A stretch of 64,000 bases of DNA from positions 404,520-468,519 of the forward strand of contig DAOPQC010000002.1 in the NCBI GenBank assembly GCA_035358815.1, in the 5' to 3' direction. Made by a program: the position numbers and the translations under genes. Positions 48,959 to 57,837 of this stretch are shown piece after piece. Each line of letters begins with the position of its first letter. The stretch's first letter is position 1. The stretch comes from Thermoanaerobaculales bacterium (GTDB taxonomy: Bacteria > Acidobacteriota > Thermoanaerobaculia > Thermoanaerobaculales > Sulfomarinibacteraceae). The notes below the pieces were generated by a model. The model saw nothing but the letters and a program-made list of their open reading frames with translations. It did not search any database and was not told the DNA's origin.

Positions 48959-51801
48959 CCCAGGCCGAGCGCCGCGGCATCGCGGTCCGCGAGCATGCCC
49001 CCGTCTGTGCGCTGCCGCACCGTGCCGTCGCGCTTCCAGCAGCGCTCGCAGCGCGGTTGATCGCGCAGGTCGGTAACCTCGACCGACCGCTCGCCACCCT
49101 CCACCAGGGCGAACCGGCTGACGCCGCACAGGTCTGCGAGCTCCGCGGCCATCGGCCGGACGCGCTCCAGCTCGTCGACGGGCAACGTGGCGACGATGCC
49201 GGCGTCGAGCGGGTTCGCGATGCCGGGCGACTCCTTGGCGAGCTCGAGCTGCTTGAGCGCCTCGCCACGCAGCGCCATCGCCGCCTCCCACCCAGGGTCG
49301 GCGGCCCACTCGACGCGCTCGGGCAGGCTCTCAAGGTGGACCGAGGCGCCGGCCGCCGCCGCGCCGGCGCCGGCGAGCGCCAGCCAGGCCTCGTCGGCGG
49401 TGTGGACGAGAATCGGGGCGAGCATCCGGATCAGCGCCCGCACCGTGTCGTCGAGCACCGTCTGGGTGCGCCGTCGCCGCGGGCTGGACGGGGCGTCGCA
49501 GTAGAGCCGGTCCTTGACCGCGGCCAGGTAGACCGCGCTCATGGTGTCGTTGCAGAAGTTGAAGAGCGCATCGACGACCCGCTTGAACTGGTAGCGCTCG
49601 TAGCCGTCGCGGACGTCATCGATCACCTCGCCGAGCCGCGCCATCGCCCAGGCGTCGAGCGAGGTCCGATCGGCGTCAGTGAAGGAGTGCCGGTCACGCT
49701 CGCGGTCGAAGTCGGCGAGGTTGCCGAGCATGAAGCGGATGGTGTTGCGGACCTTGCGGTACTCGTCGCTCGCCACCCGGAAGAACTCCCAGTCGACCTT
49801 GACGTCGTAGGTGTAGTTGAGCGACGCCGTCCACCAGCGGCAGACGTCCGCGCCGTGCTGCTTGAGCAGGTCCTCGACCTCGATCGCGTTGCCGAGGCTC
49901 TTCGACATCTTCTGGCCCTGGGCGGTCACCATGAAGCCGTGGGTCAGAACCTCCTTGAACGGCGACACGCCGGTCACTCCGAGGGCCGGCAGCAGCGACA
50001 GCTGGAACCAGCCGCGGTGCTGGTCCGAGCCCTCGAGGTAGAGGTCGCACGGGTAGCCGATGCCGCGCTCGCGCATGACCGCGTTCCACGACGAGCCCGA
50101 CTCGAACCAGACGTCGAAGATGTCGGAACCCTTGGCCAGCCGCGCCAGGCCGGCGGCGCCGGCGCTCCGGATCTCGTCTGGGGAGTCAGGGTCGGCCGCC
50201 GGGTCGTAGCCGGCGAGGATCGCCTGCGGCGGCTCGACGAACCAGGCGTCGGAGCCGTGCTCGCGGACGAAGCGCGCCACCGCCCGCACCGAGGCGGCGG
50301 TCAGCAGCACGTCGCCTCCGGGCGTGGTGAACGACGGGATCGGCAGGCCCCACGCCCGCTGCCGGCTGATGCACCAGTCGGGCCGCGACTCGAGCATGCC
50401 CCGCATCCGGTTGCGGCCCCAGTCGGGCACGAACTCGATGCCGGACTCGGTGGCCTCAAGCGCGCGCTCGCGCAGCGAGCGGCCCTCGTCGCCGAACGCG
50501 CGGTCGACACCGATGAACCACTGCTCGGTGGCGCGGAAGATCGTCGGCGTCTTGCCCCGCCAGTCGTGGGGGTAGCTGTGGCGGATCTTCTCGGAGCGGA
50601 ACAGGGTGCCGGCGGCCCGCAGGTGCTCGACCACCATCGGGTTGGCCGACCACACGTCGACGCCGTGCAGCCAGGCGGGCGCGCTGTCGTCGAAGGTCCC
50701 GTCCTCACGCACCGGGCAGTAGATCTCGAGGCCCTCGCGCAGCCCGGTCTGGTAGTCCTCCTCGCCGTGCCCGGGCGCGGTGTGCACGAGGCCGGTGCCG
50801 TCCTCCAGGGTGACATAGTCGGCAGTCACCACCGGGCAGACCCGCTCGGACAGCGGGTGCCGGTAGCGCACGCCGGACGCGGCGAGCGTGGCGCCCAGGC
50901 AGCGGCCGAGCAGCTCGCCGCCGCCGTCGAGCAGGGCCGGCCGCAGGAAGTCGGCGAGGATGACGTTGCGGGTGGTTCCGGCGTGCGCGATCCGGGCCAG
51001 CGCGTACTCGGCGGACGGCCCCGCCGCCACCGCCAGGTTCGCCGGCAGCGTCCACGGTGTCGTGGTCCAGATCATCAGCCACACCGGCTCGCCGGGAGGC
51101 GCGCCGAGCGAGGCCGGCAGCAGCGATGGGTCGACAACCTCGAACAGCACGTACACGCTGATGTCGTCGCGGTCGTAGTACTCGAGCTCGGCGTCGGCGA
51201 GCGCGGTGCGGTTCTCGATCGACCAGTGCACCGGCTTGAGGTCGCGGTAGACCAGGCCGTGGCCGACCAGCGTGGCGAACACCTCGAGCACCGCCCCCTC
51301 GTAGGCCGGTTGCATGGTCAGGTACGGGTGGTCGTAGTCGGCGATCGTGCCGAGCCGGATCAGCTGCTCGGCCTGCACCCTCTGGTAGTGGAGGGCGTAG
51401 TCATGGCAGCGCTGGCGGATCTCCATCGTACCGAGGGCCGCCCCCTCGGCGCCGAGCTCCTTCATGACCTTGTGCTCAATCGGCAGCCCGTGGCAGTCCC
51501 AGCCGGGGACGAAGTCGAGCTGGTGTCCGTCCATCGACCGGCTGCGCACCACCAGGTCCTTGAGGATCTTGTTGAGCAGATGGCCCATGTGGATGGTGCC
51601 GTTGGCGTACGGCGGGCCGTCGTGGAACACGAACGGCCCGGCCGGGTGCGGCTTCGACCGGAGGCGCTCATAGAGGCCCATCGCCGCCCAACGCGCCTGC
51701 AGCTCGGGCTCCTTGGTCAGCAGCCCCGCGCGCATGCTGAAGGGGGTCTTCGGCAGCTGCAGGGTGTCGCGGTAGCGGTCCTTCTTGCCTTCGCTCGCCA
51801 T
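48955..51801 (-). CDS. ileS: Isoleucyl-tRNA synthetase
   Basis: The 948-residue class I synthetase has the HIGH motif as HMGH (71-74, in PPYANGTIHMGHLL), the CP1 editing domain (WTTTPWTLPANLAVA, DYVTLEDGTGLVHTAPGHGE), KMSKS at 631-635 (GQKMSKSLGNAIEVED), and an anticodon-binding domain. The C-terminal zinc finger is incomplete: CERCW is present, but the usual second CxxC is replaced by RQRTDGGMLADRDA. It charges tRNA-Ile and edits valine. Start 51801 follows GGAGCCGAGC; an in-frame TTG lies 12 bases upstream. It is co-transcribed with yidD. Confidence 0.97.
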   Translation of the reverse strand: MASEGKKDRYRDTLQLPKTPFSMRAGLLTKEPELQARWAAMGLYERLRSKPHPAGPFVFHDGPPYANGTIHMGHLLNKILKDLVVRSRSMDGHQLDFVPGWDCHGLPIEHKVMKELGAEGAALGTMEIRQRCHDYALHYQRVQAEQLIRLGTIADYDHPYLTMQPAYEGAVLEVFATLVGHGLVYRDLKPVHWSIENRTALADAELEYYDRDDISVYVLFEVVDPSLLPASLGAPPGEPVWLMIWTTTPWTLPANLAVAAGPSAEYALARIAHAGTTRNVILADFLRPALLDGGGELLGRCLGATLAASGVRYRHPLSERVCPVVTADYVTLEDGTGLVHTAPGHGEEDYQTGLREGLEIYCPVREDGTFDDSAPAWLHGVDVWSANPMVVEHLRAAGTLFRSEKIRHSYPHDWRGKTPTIFRATEQWFIGVDRAFGDEGRSLRERALEATESGIEFVPDWGRNRMRGMLESRPDWCISRQRAWGLPIPSFTTPGGDVLLTAASVRAVARFVREHGSDAWFVEPPQAILAGYDPAADPDSPDEIRSAGAAGLARLAKGSDIFDVWFESGSSWNAVMRERGIGYPCDLYLEGSDQHRGWFQLSLLPALGVTGVSPFKEVLTHGFMVTAQGQKMSKSLGNAIEVEDLLKQHGADVCRWWTASLNYTYDVKVDWEFFRVASDEYRKVRNTIRFMLGNLADFDRERDRHSFTDADRTSLDAWAMARLGEVIDDVRDGYERYQFKRVVDALFNFCNDTMSAVYLAAVKDRLYCDAPSSPRRRRTQTVLDDTVRALIRMLAPILVHTADEAWLALAGAGAAAAGASVHLESLPERVEWAADPGWEAAMALRGEALKQLELAKESPGIANPLDAGIVATLPVDELERVRPMAAELADLCGVSRFALVEGGERSVEVTDLRDQPRCERCWKRDGTVRQRTDGGMLADRDAAALGLG

Positions 51802-51878
51802 GCTCGGCTCCAAAAACGAGGATCGCCGACGCGGCGATCCGGCGTATTCTACCGCGTTTCCGCTCCGGGGCTTCTGAG

Positions 51879-51907
51879 ACTCCGCGTGCTCCGCGCTCTC
51901 CGCGGTT
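51879..51907. repeat. Single CTCCGCG decamer-type arm
   Basis: ACTCCGCGTGCTCCGCGCTC and following TCCGCGGTTCAA match the right arm of the foldback at 43915-43998. The spacer 51802-52115 (314 bases) otherwise holds a minus-strand TAGAAT (51846-51851, candidate ileS -10) and the palindrome at 52057, but no gene. Confidence 0.5.
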
Positions 51908-52056
51908 CAATTTGGACGACCCAGCGTCGCGCGCGCACTGGAGCATCCCATCCCCGGGCCCGGATCCCCCTCGGCGCGACGAGTCTGCCCGATTCCTCCC
52001 CCTCCCCGTCCCTCGTTGCATCCCTGGAACGCCAGGAATAACATCCGTGTGCGTCG

Positions 52057-52071
52057 CGTACTAGTAGTACG
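52057..52071. promoter_or_regulatory. 15-base perfect palindrome, possible operator
   Basis: CGTACTAGTAGTACG is self-complementary apart from its central base. It lies about 45 bases before the GTG start of the Tat-exported phosphodiesterase gene and is AT-richer than its surroundings, as an operator might be. No bound protein is known. Confidence 0.35.
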
Positions 52072-52115
52072 TGATGCCGATGTCGGCCATCCCGACATCG
52101 AAGGGGTTCCGCCAA

Positions 52116-54140
52116 GTGACCTCAGTGAAGCGATCCGACAACGGTCTCGACCGCCGGGACTTCGTCCGGCTGGTGGCGGGAAGCGCGGCCGCGGCCTCGC
52201 TGTCGCTGCCGCCTGCCGCCTGCGGCCGCGCGTCGGCCACCGACCGCCGGGTGATCGTGCTCGGGCTCGACGGCCTCGACCCGTTCCTGATCAAGCAGCT
52301 GATCACCGCCGGCCGCGCCCCCAACTTCAAGCGGCTGGCCGAGATGGGCTCGTTCATGAGGTTGGCCACGACCATGCCGGCCCTGAGCCCGGTTGCATGG
52401 TCGAGCTTCATCACCGGCACCACGCCCGGCAGCCACGGCATCGCCGACTTCATCACCCGCGACCCCGCCACCTACCTGCCGGTGTTCTCGATCTTTGCCA
52501 ACCGCGACCCCGAGCTCACCTTCTCGATCGGCGACGTGCACCTGCCGATCAAGGGTGGCGGGCCGTACAACCTCCGCCAGGGCAGGACCTTCTGGTCGTA
52601 CCTCACCGAGCGCGGCATCCCGGCCTGGATCTCGCGGATCCCCACCAACTACCCGGTGGAGGAGACCGCCACCCGGGCCATCTCGGGCATGGGGACGCCG
52701 GACCTGACCGACGCCTACGGGGTGTTCACCTACTACACCTCGGACCCGTTCGAGGACTACCCGAACCTGTCCGGCGGCACCGTCCACCGGGTCGACGTCA
52801 ACTCGGGCGTGGTCCGCGCCGACCTCTACGGCCCGGTCAACTCGCTGCGCACCCAGCGGCCGACCGACCGCGACCCCTACGCCAACACCACCCGGGTGCC
52901 GTTCACCGTCCACCTCGACCCGAGCCACGACCACGCGGTCCGGCTCGACATCCAGGGCCAGACCATCCTGCTGACCAAGGGCGAGTACTCGCCGTGGGTG
53001 AAGCTGAAGTTCGACCTGTTGCCGGTGATCGGCTCGGTGTCGGGCATCGCCCGCTTCCTGGTCAAGCAGGTGCGGCCGCACTTCCAGCTCTACGTGACGC
53101 CGATCAACATCGATCCAGCACACCAGGCCGGCCCGGTCACCTACCCGGCTCAGTACGGGGCGGAGATCGTGCGCGACATCGGCGCCTTCTGGACCAAGGG
53201 CCTGCCCTGCGACACCAAGGCCTTCGACTACCGGGTCATCAACGACGAGCAGTACGTCAAGCAGGCCGAGCTGCTCGTCGACGAGCAGATGCGCCTTTTC
53301 GACCACCAGTGGTCCGAGTTCCGGGAAGGGCTGTTCTACTTCTACGTCTCGTCCACCGACCAGGACGCCCACATGCTGTGGCGCAACATGGACCGGACCC
53401 ATCCCAAGCACGCCGAGGCCGACCCGCGCTTCGCCGGCTACCTCCCGGACCTGTACGCGAAGATGGATCAGCTGGTGGGCAAGGTGCTGCCGGCGGTCGA
53501 CGACAAGACCCTGCTGCTGGTCTGCTCGGACCACGGCTTCGCCCAGTTCGGCCGCCAGTTCCACCTCAACACCTGGCTGCGCGACAACGGCTGGCTGGCG
53601 CTCAAGCCGGGTGCGGAGAAGAAGGAGGAGACCTCGGTCTTCGACATCGACTGGAGCGGCACCGTCGCCTACGGCATGGGTTTCAACGGCCTCTACCTGA
53701 ACTTGAAGAATCGCGAGGCCAAGGGCATCGTCGAGCCCGGGCAGGCGCCTGGATTGCTGGCTCGCCTGCAGCGCGAGCTCGAGGCCGTCTCCGATCCGGA
53801 AACCGGAACGCGGCCGGTGGCCAAGGTGTATGCGCGGGACGAGCTCTACTCGGGCGCCATGACACCGACCATGCCCGAGCTGCTCGTCGGCTACACCCCG
53901 GGCTACCGCAACTCGTCGCAGTCGTTCATGGGCTCGACCGGGTCGGCGACCATCGACCTCAACCCGTGGGCCTGGTCCGGCGACCACTCGATGGCCCACC
54001 AGATGGTGCCGGGCAGCCTGTTCTCGAGCCGCCAGGTCGCCAAGCAGGCGCCGAGCATCCTCGACCTGCCGGTGACCATCCTCGAGCACTTCGGCGTGGC
54101 GAAGCCGTCGCAGATGGTGGGCAGCTCGATCTTCGCCTGA
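52116..54140 (+). CDS. Tat-exported alkaline phosphatase/phosphodiesterase superfamily protein
   Basis: The 674-residue protein has a twin-arginine signal (DRRDFVRLVAGSAAAASLSL) ending at a possible lipobox-like PPAAC. Its core is of the type I phosphodiesterase/nucleotide pyrophosphatase kind: VIVLGLDGLDPFLIKQLITA (first metal Asp), TMPALSPVAWSSFITGTTPG (nucleophile region, Ser/Thr), YFYVSSTDQDAHMLW (Asp/His), and LLLVCSDHGFAQFGRQFHLN (SDHG, then His). These ligands fit a two-metal phosphoesterase acting outside the cytoplasm; the substrate is unknown. The start is uncertain: GTG 52116 follows AAGGGG, and ATGs at 52074 and 52080 are also in frame. Confidence 0.82.
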   Translation: MTSVKRSDNGLDRRDFVRLVAGSAAAASLSLPPAACGRASATDRRVIVLGLDGLDPFLIKQLITAGRAPNFKRLAEMGSFMRLATTMPALSPVAWSSFITGTTPGSHGIADFITRDPATYLPVFSIFANRDPELTFSIGDVHLPIKGGGPYNLRQGRTFWSYLTERGIPAWISRIPTNYPVEETATRAISGMGTPDLTDAYGVFTYYTSDPFEDYPNLSGGTVHRVDVNSGVVRADLYGPVNSLRTQRPTDRDPYANTTRVPFTVHLDPSHDHAVRLDIQGQTILLTKGEYSPWVKLKFDLLPVIGSVSGIARFLVKQVRPHFQLYVTPINIDPAHQAGPVTYPAQYGAEIVRDIGAFWTKGLPCDTKAFDYRVINDEQYVKQAELLVDEQMRLFDHQWSEFREGLFYFYVSSTDQDAHMLWRNMDRTHPKHAEADPRFAGYLPDLYAKMDQLVGKVLPAVDDKTLLLVCSDHGFAQFGRQFHLNTWLRDNGWLALKPGAEKKEETSVFDIDWSGTVAYGMGFNGLYLNLKNREAKGIVEPGQAPGLLARLQRELEAVSDPETGTRPVAKVYARDELYSGAMTPTMPELLVGYTPGYRNSSQSFMGSTGSATIDLNPWAWSGDHSMAHQMVPGSLFSSRQVAKQAPSILDLPVTILEHFGVAKPSQMVGSSIFA

Positions 54141-54257
54141 GGATCTAGGATCTGGGGGATAGGATCTCGGGCCGCCGCCCACCCAGCAGGGCCCGCAAGC
54201 CGCGCAACCCGGCAGGAGGTCCGGAATCCCTAGATCCCAGATCCTATATCCTAGATC
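54141..54257. repeat. GGATCTAGG foldback between convergent genes
   Basis: Directly after the stop codon, GGATCTAGGATCTGGGGGAT (54141 onward to 54170) faces CCCTAGATCCCAGATCCTAT (54228 onward to 54257), which ends exactly at the next gene's stop. The arms are largely complementary. Here the G-rich arm comes first, opposite to the hexamer foldbacks. Confidence 0.75.
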
Positions 54258-55607
54258 CTACTGGATGTACCCCAGGCTCCGCAGCTGATCGAGGGTCGCG
54301 TCGTCGAGCTCCTCGGCGGTCTTGAGCTCGGGGTCGAGGGACGCCGCGGCCACCATCTTGCCCCACGCATCGAGCTGGCGCTCCATCACCGCCACCTTGT
54401 CGGGGTTGGCGGCGGCGATGTCGGTGAACTCGGCCGGGTCCGCGGCCAGGTCGAAGAGCGCGGCCGCGCCGCCGTCGAGCGGGCGCACCAGGTGAAGCCC
54501 GCCGAGCGCGACCGCGCGCTGGCGGCCGAGCCCCGGCGCCTCCGAGAAGGCGACGTAAGGCGGCCGGGCGGTACCGTCGAGCATCGGCAGCAGGCTCGCT
54601 CCCTGGACGCCGGCGGGCAAGGCGACGCCCTGCAGCTCGAGGATGGTCGGCATGACGTCGACGAGCTCGACGATCTTGTCGACTGCCTGGCCAGCGCCCC
54701 GGCCTCCGGCGATCGACGCCAGCAGCGGCACCCGGGTCACGGTCGCGTGCAGCGACTGGGCGCCGGTCGGGCCATGCTGGCCCAGGTCCAGCCCCGCGGT
54801 GCCGGTCACGATCAAGGTCACCCGCTCAGCGACGCCAAGCTGCTCGAGCTCGGCCCGCAGCTCGCCGAGCGCCAGGTCCGCGGCCACGACCCGGCGGGCG
54901 TAGAACAGCCTCAGGTAGTCGAGGTCGGCCGGCTCGAAGGCGGCCGGGCTGTCGGTGCCGGCCGAGGCCAGCACCGCCTGCACACGCTCGGCGAAGCCGG
55001 CCGGCGGTTCCACGCCCTCGACGGCGGCGCCGGCCGGCGCATCGAGCCCCACCGACCAGCCCCTGATCACGAGCAGGAAGCCCTCGCCGGCATGACCGCG
55101 CAGCCACTGCCTCGCCGCGGTACCCGGATCGGCGCTCATCTCGAAGACCGAGAAGCCCTGGCGGAGGCCGAAGTCGTCGCCACCCGGCGCGCCCTCGACG
55201 AAGGCCGCGGTGGACAGCCCGGCCGCCGACAGCGCATCGGCGAGCGACACCGCCGCGTCCGGCAGCCGGTCGCCAGCCTCGAGCACGCCGCTGGTGGTCG
55301 GGTAGAGGCCGGTCAGCAGCGAGGCAAAGGACGCGGCCGGGTCCGGAGCCTGCGCGAAGCACCAGTCGAAGCGCACCCCGGCGCCGGCCAGCGCGTCGAG
55401 GCTCGGGGTCGCCACGGCGCCGCCATGCGCCCACAGGCGATCGGCCCGCAGCCCGTCGACCGCGATCAGGATCACGGCGGGCTTGCCCGCCGCCGGGCGA
55501 GCGGTGGTGGCGCCGCGCTCCCCGCCCCCACAGCCGACCGCGGCCAGCGCAGCTGAGATCGCCAGGGTTGCCATCGCGAGGATGACCAGCTTCCGTCCAA
55601 GCTTCAT
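54258..55607 (-). CDS. Sulfatase-fold lipoprotein lacking the catalytic nucleophile
   Basis: The 449-residue protein has a lipobox (AISAALAAVGC) and the sulfatase/alkaline phosphatase fold: AVILIAVDGLRADRLWAHG (metal Asp), FASLLTGLYPTTSGV, LPDAAVSLADALSAAGLSTA, VTLIVTGTAGLDLGQHGP (expected H/D ligands partly changed), and LVDVMPTILELQGV. Where sulfatases have C/SxPxR before ASLLTG, this protein reads APDPAASFASLLTG, so no Cys/Ser nucleophile or arginine is present. TLPSR- or SDHG-type residues are also missing. It is probably a non-catalytic or altered enzyme. GGAGGT precedes ATG 55607. The end LRSLGYIQ is typical of related bacterial sulfatase-like proteins. Confidence 0.75.
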   Translation of the reverse strand: MKLGRKLVILAMATLAISAALAAVGCGGGERGATTARPAAGKPAVILIAVDGLRADRLWAHGGAVATPSLDALAGAGVRFDWCFAQAPDPAASFASLLTGLYPTTSGVLEAGDRLPDAAVSLADALSAAGLSTAAFVEGAPGGDDFGLRQGFSVFEMSADPGTAARQWLRGHAGEGFLLVIRGWSVGLDAPAGAAVEGVEPPAGFAERVQAVLASAGTDSPAAFEPADLDYLRLFYARRVVAADLALGELRAELEQLGVAERVTLIVTGTAGLDLGQHGPTGAQSLHATVTRVPLLASIAGGRGAGQAVDKIVELVDVMPTILELQGVALPAGVQGASLLPMLDGTARPPYVAFSEAPGLGRQRAVALGGLHLVRPLDGGAAALFDLAADPAEFTDIAAANPDKVAVMERQLDAWGKMVAAASLDPELKTAEELDDATLDQLRSLGYIQ

Positions 55608-55650
55608 GGGTGCAACCTCCTACAGGTAGCCCGAGGAGTCTAGCACGGGC

Positions 55651-55717
55651 AAAGGGGTCAGGGGGAAGGGGTTAGCGTTCCCCTCCGTTCCCGCTCCCGT
55701 TCCCGTTCCCGTTCCCG
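55651..55717. repeat. G-rich tract plus CCCGTT array
   Basis: AAAGGGGTCAGGGGGAAGGG followed by GTTAGCG (55651-55677), then CCGTTCCCGCTCCCGTTCCC and onward (55685-55717). The layout matches 46790-46868. It lies in the divergent spacer between the sulfatase-fold and FG-GAP genes. Confidence 0.75.
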
Positions 55718-55818
55718 AATCTGGTCCCTCGTCGGGAGCCCAATCGCCGACACGATGATGTAGGATTACCCGGGCTCGCGACCGCGACCCAACGACCGTA
55801 CATCGACGGAGACCAACC

Positions 55819-57030
55819 ATGCGCCGAGCTTTCGGGGGACTCGTCCTGATCTCAACCGCCGCGCTGCTCGCGGGCTGCGCGCCCGCGAAGGAGCCCGCGA
55901 AGCCGCTTCCGAACGGCCTCCTGCTCGCCCTCGCCGTGCTCGAGAAGGGGCCCGACGGCAAGCCGGTGCCGCAGCCGGCGCAGCTCGGGATCCTGACCAA
56001 CGACGGCCAGGCCTGGAGCTACCGCGCGATCAGCGACCCCGACAGCAATGTCTTCCACAAGGCCATGGCGTACGAGCCGCGGCCGGGTGAGGCCGGAGTG
56101 CTGACCGCTGGCGGCACCCGGGCGATTCTCAAGCTCTGGCGCAAGGGCCAGCCGCCGGCCGTGATCTGGGAGAAGAGCTTCGGCGGCAAGTTCAGCCGGA
56201 TGCGCGAGATCGAGGTGGCCGACCTCTACGGCGACGGCAGCGCCGCACTCGCTGTGGTGACCCACGACCAGGGCGTGGTCGCAACCGTCCGTCCGCTGGC
56301 CGACGGCGGCTACCAGGTTACCGAGCTCGACCAGCAGCCCGACACCTTCGTCCACGAGGTCGAGGTCGGCGACCTCGACGCCGACGGCACGCTCGAGGTC
56401 TACGCCACGCCGAGCCCGCCGAACAAGCTCGACGGCACGCCCCAGCCGGGCTCGGTGACGCGCTATGTGCCGGCAACCGGTGAGGGCCGCACGGTGGTCG
56501 CCGAGCTCGGCGACCGGCACGCCAAGGAGATCCTCGTCGAGGACGTGGACGGCGACGGCACCGACGAGCTCTACGTGTCGATCGAGGCGGTGTCCGGGGG
56601 CCGGGTCGCGATCACCCGTTTCGACGCCGGCACCGACCCGTCAGGAGGCGCCGTGATCGCCACCCTCGACGACAAGCTCTGCCGCTTCCTGACCGCCGGC
56701 GACGTCGACGGCGACGGCAAGCTGGAGCTGGTGGCCGCCGCCCACAAGAGCGGCCTGTGGCTGCTGCGCCCGGGCGCGGATCCCCGCGCCGAGTGGAAGA
56801 AGATCTCCATCGACGCCAACTCGTCAGGCTTCGAGCACGCGGCGATCCTGGCCGATCTCGACGAGAACGGCATCGACGAGCTGTACGTCGCCAACGACGA
56901 CGACGGCGAGGTCAACCGCTACCTGTGGGTGGACGGGGAGCCGCTGAAGGAGACGCTCTACAAGTACCCCGCGGGCCTCTCCGGCTTCACCTGGAACATC
57001 ACCACCGCACCGGTCGCGGTCTTGCCGTAG
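55819..57030 (+). CDS. FG-GAP/VCBS-repeat lipoprotein
   Basis: The 403-residue protein has a lipobox (LVLISTAALLAGC, Cys near residue 20). It carries a beta-propeller of FG-GAP-type calcium-binding blades: VADLYGDGSAALAVVTHD, VGDLDADGTLEVYATPS, VEDVDGDGTDELYVSIEA, AGDVDGDGKLELVAAAHK and LADLDENGIDELYVANDDD. The repeated DxDxDG..EL loops would bind Ca2+. It has no enzyme motif, and a binding or adhesive role on the cell surface is inferred. A TAGGAT at about 55763-55768 is a possible -10. Confidence 0.85.
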   Translation: MRRAFGGLVLISTAALLAGCAPAKEPAKPLPNGLLLALAVLEKGPDGKPVPQPAQLGILTNDGQAWSYRAISDPDSNVFHKAMAYEPRPGEAGVLTAGGTRAILKLWRKGQPPAVIWEKSFGGKFSRMREIEVADLYGDGSAALAVVTHDQGVVATVRPLADGGYQVTELDQQPDTFVHEVEVGDLDADGTLEVYATPSPPNKLDGTPQPGSVTRYVPATGEGRTVVAELGDRHAKEILVEDVDGDGTDELYVSIEAVSGGRVAITRFDAGTDPSGGAVIATLDDKLCRFLTAGDVDGDGKLELVAAAHKSGLWLLRPGADPRAEWKKISIDANSSGFEHAAILADLDENGIDELYVANDDDGEVNRYLWVDGEPLKETLYKYPAGLSGFTWNITTAPVAVLP

Positions 57031-57043
57031 CCCTCGCCCGGCC

Positions 57044-57147
57044 AGGGGTCAGGTGTGGGGGTTGGGGTCAAGGGGTCATCGTCCGCCCGTTCTTGTCACG
57101 GCGAAGGGCGGAGCACGAAGCCGGATCCGCGCCCGCGCCCGCGAGCG
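57044..57147. repeat. G-rich tract, CACGGCGAAG motif and GCGCCC units
   Basis: Just after the FG-GAP stop comes a G-rich tract (57044-57078, AGGGGTCAGGTGTGGGGGTT and onward). GTCACGGCGAAG with GAAGCCGGATCCGC (57096-57130, also found near 43739-43778) and short GCGCCC units follow. It is part of the 348-base gene-less spacer 57031-57378. Confidence 0.55.
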
Positions 57148-57151
57148 GATC

Positions 57152-57310
57152 ACCACCAAGTCACAAAGGCACGAAGAGAAGTTCCCGATCGGGCACTTCA
57201 CAGGCGCGTCCCCTTGGCTCGCAGGGTCGGGCCACGTGGTGACTCCGCACCACGCCAACAACCCGGCTCCGCCCAGATGATCAGCTTCGTGTCTTGGTGC
57301 CTGCGTGGTT
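57152..57310. repeat. CACCAAG/CACGAAG decamer foldback
   Basis: The left arm CCACCAAGTCACAAAGGCAC and following GAAGAG (57152-57178) faces the right arm CTTCGTGTCTTGGTGCCTGC and following GTGGT (57284-57308), about 100 bases apart. The arms are imperfect complements. 'CACGAAGGCACCAAGAC' foldbacks are common in environmental bacterial genomes; a lone arm is at 46903. Confidence 0.65.
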
Positions 57311-57378
57311 CTGCGATCGCGCATTGGGATCGGCAGCGGCAGGGAATCCGGGCCCGGCAACCGGAGTTTCCTGTTGCG

Positions 57379-57768
57379 ATGAGCATCGTGCGACGCATCG
57401 CCGTCCTGCTCGTGATCGCTGCCATGGCCGGGATCGGCCCGGCCGGCGCAGCGCTGGCCTGCCCGTCCGGCGCGGCAGCGCACGGCTGCTGCTGCGATTC
57501 GGGCCTGTGCGGTTGTGAGCCACCGCCGGCTGCGCAGCTTGCAGCGCCCTCGTGCGGCTGCAATGCTGCGGCGCCGACCCCAGCCGTTCCGGCGTCCTTC
57601 CCGCCGACCACGGGCGACCCGGGAACCGGGCTCACCGCCATCGGCGCCCACGTTCCGACTGAGCTCGCCGCCCCGGCGCCCTTGCAGCTCGGCCGCGACG
57701 GCTCGCTCGACGGCCGCACGCCGTCCGCGCCCCTCATCTACTTGATCGAGTGTGCCCTGCTGATCTGA
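57379..57768 (+). CDS. Small secreted cysteine-rich protein before the Cus-like operon
   Basis: The 129-residue protein has a signal peptide (IAVLLVIAAMAGIGPAGAALA). A Cys cluster follows (HGCCCDSGLCGCEPPP and APSCGCNAAAP; about nine cysteines counting that at the signal end), then a proline/alanine-rich stretch and a hydrophobic C-terminus (PLIYLIECALLI). The CCC and CGC groups could bind Cu+ or Ag+, which fits its position 69 bases ahead of the efflux operon. Family unknown; a metallochaperone or metal sensor role is inferred. Confidence 0.65.
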   Translation: MSIVRRIAVLLVIAAMAGIGPAGAALACPSGAAAHGCCCDSGLCGCEPPPAAQLAAPSCGCNAAAPTPAVPASFPPTTGDPGTGLTAIGAHVPTELAAPAPLQLGRDGSLDGRTPSAPLIYLIECALLI

Positions 57769-57837
57769 GCCTCCACTGGCCTCCTGGCGCCGGGCCGAGC
57801 CCGGCCTGCACTCACGACGGTCCAGAGAGGAGGCACC

